Assembly (NCBI GenBank): GCA_003024985.2
Contig: PXIH01S0056902.1
Strand: one strand, 5' to 3'
Length of the DNA stretch: 10,412 bases
DNA from: Euperipatoides rowelli
Lineage: Eukaryota > Onychophora > Udeonychophora > Euonychophora > Peripatopsidae
In this document: piece by piece, positions 6,869-10,412 of the stretch
Layout: every line of letters starts with the position of its first letter
Numbering within the stretch: the first letter of the stretch is position 1
Notes under the pieces: generated by a model
The model's input: the letters and a program-made list of their open reading frames with translations, nothing else
Told to the model about the DNA's origin: nothing
Database searches by the model: none
Program-made: the position numbers and the translations under genes

Positions 6869-8119
6869 GATTTGTGATTTTTTTTAAAGGTCTTGCTAAT
6901 ATCCATTCTCCTATTAATCCTCAAGATCTTCTGGCATATCTACCTGGTATGCCTATAGTAATAGCTGATAAATTCTGGACTCTTGGAAAACTGAAAGGAA
7001 TACCTGGTAATCAAGTCATTTCAACAGATGGGATTCCAAATTTTATCTGGAAGGAGTTTGCAGTAAAGTTATGTGAGCCTGTTACTCATCTAGTTAACTT
7101 TTCTCTATCTATACAAAAATGTCCTGATGCTTTGAAAAACTCCAAATTAGTAACTCTTAAAATAAAGAATCCAGCATCACCCAATTTTGTAAGACCTATT
7201 TCTATATCCTCTGTTATTGCTAAAATTTGTGAAAGATATGTGTATGAATTAATTTTGCCTACTATTATAAACCAAATAGATGTAGACCAATTTGGAGGGC
7301 TGCCAGATAGATCATCTGTAAACTATATAGTGAAATACTTAGACACTATATAAATCTCTAGATGTTCCTGGAAATAAGGTTGTGTCATTAATCACAGATT
7401 TTGTAAAGGCCTAAGATCAGGTTGATCATAAAATTTTTATACAGGCATTGCTTGACTTAAATGCTAGCCCATACACATTGCTTCATGGATTATTTCATTT
7501 TTGACTACTAGGAAACAGACTGTTACCTTACCTACATCAAGGAAAACGTTAAGTTTTAGTTGTACAAATGGAGTTCCTCAGGGCTCCGTTTTGGGAAGCN
7601 TGATTTTTATTGTGACTACTAATAAACTTGCTTGTGGTATAAATAACAAATTCAAATACTGAGACGATGTTATCATAGTCAGCATTGGGAATAAATATTC
7701 TATTGAAAGTTGTACACAGGTTTTAGCTAACCAGATTGGCCAGAATTCAAATGATTGTGGCATGATTGTGAATCCTGCAAAAATCACAGTTTATGACTGC
7801 AAAATTCCAGTGAAATTTAATATATTCTTAAATAATGAAGAGATTGAGTCGGTTAAAAACTACAAGATTTTAGGAGTCCATATACATAGTGATCTCAGAT
7901 GGTCTTTACATATTAGCAACATTATTACTAAAACTAATAGCAGATTTTTTTATGCTATATAGGCTTAGAAGATTGAATATGAGCATAAAATTTTAAAACT
8001 GGTATATACATCCTTTTTAAGACCATGTTCAGAATACTGTTCTGTAGCATGGTCTAATTCTATTACTGCTTATCAGTATATTGAAATTGAAAATGTGTGG
8101 AAAACGTTCAAATATTTGA
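6869..8119 (+). pseudogene. CR1/L2-type LINE reverse transcriptase (3' part, inactive)
   Basis: This continues the LINE after the SINE. Reverse transcriptase motifs appear in canonical order. DLLAYLPG occurs in the pre-RT region. TDGIPNFIWKEF is at 7024-7059, RPISISSVIAKICE starts at 7192, and DQFGG is near 7285. Motif A reads ITDFVKA-stop-DQVDH, with its Asp codon at 7397. Motif B is GVPQGSVLG at 7570-7596. The catalytic Y-x-D-D box reads Y-stop-D-D at 7657-7668. LGVHIHSDLRW is at 7870-7902, and the thumb-like LVYTSFLRP...YCSVAW region lies at about 7999-8055. Stops at 7351, 7412 and 7660, a stop after the FFYAI segment near 7960, and several frame changes make it non-functional. One N falls at 7600. 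The GIP, QFG and YLP signatures point to the CR1/L2 side of the LINE tree rather than L1, but the clade needs a phylogeny. Similarity fades near 8119 inside a palindrome. Confidence 0.82.
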
Positions 8120-8125
8120 ACGTTT
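8102..8125. repeat. Perfect 24-bp palindrome at a LINE-LINE boundary
   Basis: The sequence is its own reverse complement with its centre between 8113 and 8114; each 12-base half is AAACGTTCAAAT or its complement ATTTGAACGTTT. It sits where the + strand LINE similarity ends and the - strand L1-type fragment begins. It could form a cruciform, or mark a recombination or assembly junction. Confidence 0.85.
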
Positions 8126-8752
8126 CTTTTTCTTTTTTAACCATTTAATTATAATATTTCTTGGCGTGTTTGCTTTTATCTTCACATACAATTGATTTAT
8201 CCTACTCTGTATTCCCTTCCTATTTTGAATTTGCTGGCTGCTATTTTTCATATATTTCATGCTTTATAACTTGCCACTTAAGAACAGGATTAAAATCCTG
8301 ATCAAAACTTTCTTCACCTTCTCGAAAATGATGGCAACCTCCAGTAACACTTGTTCATCCCATAATGGTATGTATCCTCTTTTCTGATAGTTCATAACAA
8401 TTGAATGGTGTGATTTTACCAAACAGAAAATTGCATAGTGATCCGTGAATGGATGCAAGTCTATAATATCAGAATAGACATAAGTCTTTTGTTAATCTTG
8501 TTCACATTTATTACCTTATAGTTCCAAACTTTGCTCANGGATTATCGCCACAACCAATTTGCACTTTAATACTTTTGTTTCAAATACTTCATAGTCACTT
8601 AAAATTGTCTTCCATATGCCCATGTTAGAATTCACACTGTTTAATTTGAGTTCCTTCAAAACAATAAATGTAGGATTACCTTTTTTAAGCTTTGCCAAAT
8701 ATGCCTTTCTCTTTGCAAAACTATTCAAACCTCTTACATTTAAATTTATAAA
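8126..8752 (-). pseudogene. L1/Tx1-type LINE endonuclease start and linker fragment
   Basis: On the minus strand the frame from 8752 reads FINLNVRGLNSFAKRKAYL, then LAKLKKGNPTFIVLKELKL. This matches the opening of the L1-type endonuclease (N.RGLNSP.KR......K....I..LQET). The catalytic Gln-Glu-Thr is degraded to L-K-E-L. A GVAI-like VVAII follows, then the frame breaks near N8538. A short piece ending PFTDHYAIF resembles the terminal SDH motif of the domain (codons near 8427-8445). Only about 100 residues separate start and end, against roughly 230 in an intact domain, so an internal deletion is likely. Downstream, a Trp- and Lys-rich part (8264-8458, continuing to about 8130 with QNRKGIQSRINQLYVK) fits the linker before RT. 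No RT follows on this strand. Confidence 0.6.
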
Positions 8753-8845
8753 TTAAAAATTGTCAATAAATTAATCTGTTTATTGCAACAGTGAGATTAT
8801 ATTAACCAAAAAAAAAAGCCTCCAAACTTACTTTAAAAAAAAAAT

Positions 8846-8961
8846 CCGTCAAGGTCGGCCCCTGGACCCACTGGGGGTATTCCTCCAGATCACTTCTGGA
8901 CTAGGGGGCCCCATATTTTGTTTGTGCCCAGGGTCCCCCAAAAGTCTAAAACTACCCCTGC
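8846..8961. repeat. GC-rich repeat fragment with hairpin potential
   Basis: About 115 bases are strikingly GC-rich and rich in G and C runs, unlike the AT-rich surroundings. They include the palindrome GGGGCCCC, CCAGATCACTTCTGG (5-bp stem) and the partly complementary GGACCC and GGGTCC. On the minus strand the segment begins CAGGGGTAGTTTTAGACTTT, which recalls CAGGGG-type ends of hAT-family DNA transposons. No opposite end, transposase or 8-bp duplication is seen, so I call it only a repeat fragment. An A-run (8831-8844) precedes it. Confidence 0.4.
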
Positions 8962-8999
8962 ACAGGTTAATACTATAGCAATATCACACACCTCTTTTT

Positions 9000-9025
9000 T
9001 TTTTACTTTTTGTTTTTACTTTTTG
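9000..9025 (+). repeat. Tandem 13-mer TTTTTACTTTTTG x2
   Basis: Two exact adjacent copies of TTTTTACTTTTTG lie in a T-rich tract. This is simple low-complexity sequence. Confidence 0.85.
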
Positions 9026-9080
9026 TTTTAAGAGCTGTTTACCTTCTTAAAATAATTTATTCCACAAAAAAAAAAAAATA

Positions 9081-9120
9081 TATATTCACACTATATGAAG
9101 TGTTCTAAATAGTGAATATA
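9081..9120. repeat. 9-bp inverted repeat with 22-nt loop
   Basis: TATATTCAC at 9081-9089 and GTGAATATA at 9112-9120 are exact reverse complements. CTATATGAAG inside the loop recurs just outside, near 9125-9134. Function unknown; the arms are AT-rich and short. Confidence 0.55.
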
Positions 9121-9960
9121 ATAACTATATGAAGACAATGATACAAAAAAGGAATTAACAATAATTTTTGCTGTTGATAAATCAATTACAATAATAAATA
9201 ATTTTTAAATTGAATTTTAGTGCCATTCGACCATTTTTGTTGGAAAGTCAGAAATTTTAAATATGTTAAATCATTCCTAAACATTTTTTTTATTTCCAAA
9301 AGAAAATAAACCCATGGTCACATACTTAGAAACAAAATAAACAATACAAGCTAAAATTATACAGAAAGTAAAATAATAATACAATAAAAATATATACATC
9401 AATTCAGAATCATTTCCCACTAGAATCATTATCCCATATTTTTAAGATTTATTTATTAAATAGACTAAAGTCAATATTATCGATCTGGTTTGAAATATTT
9501 TTCATCAAAGCACACAAACACCATATTAAATGAATTGTCTATGAATCCTATGACAAAGATCCTCAGCAAAGTTCTTGATAGGAAAACTGGAAAAGTCCTC
9601 ATTTTAAATTTTGTAAATATACTCCCCCCCCCCCTGTTGAAGAGTTGGTGTTCCACCTAAGTTTTTTGCTCACAAAAGTGTTCCTCAATATTCAAAAGAT
9701 TGGAAACAACTGCTTATGTTTTGAAATGTGTTTGTTAATTAGTTCATTCCAAATTCTATTCCTGCATAATGAAACTATTAGCAAATCTAATGCATTAATA
9801 TTTAGTAAGGATAACTCAGAATAATAATGTTATTAAAATAAATAATAAAAATTATTATTTTATTAACTTTTGCAAAATATAGACATAGATGCAAGTCTGT
9901 TTCAACTATCTCTATTGCTGAAGAAGATAATGCAATAGTTAACTGTATCAAGCTGCAAAG

Positions 9961-10078
9961 AACCCAGTGTTCTATCATAGAGCGAGTCAACAATTGGGCC
10001 AGTTGATATTGTAAATAGACATACGTTCAAAGCCACTGTAACCCCAGTCTTCAATCATAGGGCGAGTTACAATTTGGA
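9961..10078. repeat. Imperfect direct repeat, about 38 bp, 80-bp spacing
   Basis: AACCCAGTGTTCTATCATAG (from 9961) is matched by ACCCCAGTCTTCAATCATAG (from 10041). The likeness continues through GAGCGAGT/GGGCGAGT and CAATTGGG/CAATTTGG, with one base of slippage. Beyond about 38 bases the copies diverge. This may be two monomers of a decayed tandem array or a duplicated part of an unrecognised element. Confidence 0.6.
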
Positions 10079-10412
10079 TGGTCTAAATTCTCATAAAAAT
10101 TCAGAGGGCATAAACCCCATAAACATATAATAACGTTTCATCCCCCTAATTTCAACATATAAATATTAAAAGCATACAGACATGCACAAAGATACATTAA
10201 CAAACCTCTTTTAATAATATATACACTGTTTAAGAGAGAGATATATAGTTTTACACATTATGCAGAATTATTGTGAGGACTGTGTTTCAATGGTGTTAGA
10301 GTAAAATATCGTGTAATAAACAAGGTACAGTACATGTTTCAAATAAATTACGACATATAAATATATATATTCCTTGGCAGAGTTGGCTGCTAGAGGGTGC
10401 GTCCACAGGTTG

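Larger units (their letters stand above)
8962..10412. other. Gene-free AT-rich stretch to the end of the window
   Basis: No supported coding region is present on either strand. The longest minus-strand frame (9802-9993) has no recognisable domain and spans an AT-rich run plus part of a direct repeat. Low-complexity features include an A-run at 9066-9078 and an 11-C run at 9624-9634. The last 40 bases are more GC-rich and are preceded by TATATATTCCTTGGCAG, which could be a splice acceptor; too little follows to judge. Confidence 0.55.

Noticed and set aside
7578-7787. Minus-strand open frame of 69 codons
   Set aside because: It is antisense to the RT motifs GVPQGSVLG and Y-x-D-D, so it is a shadow of the LINE.
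9802-9993. Minus-strand open frame of 63 codons
   Set aside because: The hydrophobic Ile-rich product comes from AT-rich DNA and overlaps a direct repeat; there is no family resemblance and it begins inside the repeat.
10385-10403. CTCF-like motif (CTGCTAGAGGGTGC) near the window end
   Set aside because: It is similar to, but not a convincing match for, the consensus; a single site without context cannot be supported.
10365-10412. Start of another exon after TATTCCTTGGCAG
   Set aside because: Only about 30 bases follow the possible acceptor and no protein family is recognisable in any frame.
1-10412. CRISPR array, bacterial operon or phage-type system
   Set aside because: No regularly spaced repeats, ribosome-binding-site-led gene clusters or prokaryotic genes are present; introns, SINEs and LINEs mark the DNA as animal.

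Overview
The window looks like AT-rich nuclear DNA from an invertebrate animal. It has GT-AG introns, long non-coding stretches, polymerase III-type SINEs, and LINE and LTR retroelement fossils. There is no bacterial-style gene packing. The only intact host coding sequence is the 3' end of a gene for a urea-proton symporter DUR3-like protein of the sodium:solute symporter superfamily. Animal DUR3-like genes and tRNA-derived SINEs starting GGGCGGTGGCTCAGTGG would fit a mollusc, but that placement is a guess; a cnidarian or chelicerate cannot be excluded. Four isolated N bases (2311, 4157, 7600, 8538) mark unresolved positions.

Layout. (1) 1-3440: the last two DUR3-like exons (36-213 and 2969-3359, + strand), separated by a 2755-bp phase-2 intron. 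The intron holds two retroelement fossils facing each other. One is a + strand ORF1/gag-like fragment with an intact CCHC zinc knuckle (about 1144-1893). The other is a - strand Gypsy-like LTR element truncated within gag: LTR 2479-2688, primer-binding site 2461-2478, gag about 1886-2317. (2) 3440-5180: no gene; AT-rich DNA with a 174-bp imperfect tandem duplication whose outer ends carry inverted-repeat arms. (3) 5185-8752: a stack of dead retrotransposons. Two - strand pieces of L1/Tx1-type LINE protein, the C-terminal zinc-binding region (5185-5723) and the endonuclease start (8126-8752), bracket a + strand CR1/L2-type LINE (about 5990-8120). That LINE is itself split by a 357-bp tRNA-derived SINE (6499-6855) with clean 13-bp target-site duplications. 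A second SINE-like tRNA relic lies at about 5755-5930. (4) 8753-10412: no gene; low-complexity DNA, one GC-rich repeat fragment (8846-8961), and short tandem and inverted repeats.

Order of events, by inference. The SINE is the youngest datable insertion, because it interrupts the LINE and keeps identical duplications. The LINE may have landed in an older - strand L1-type element. Every retroelement reading frame here carries stops or frame changes, so none is expected to make a working protein. I see no evidence of a new multi-gene system. The points of interest are the nested retroelement stratigraphy, the antisense LTR element in the DUR3-like intron, and a few unexplained repeats.
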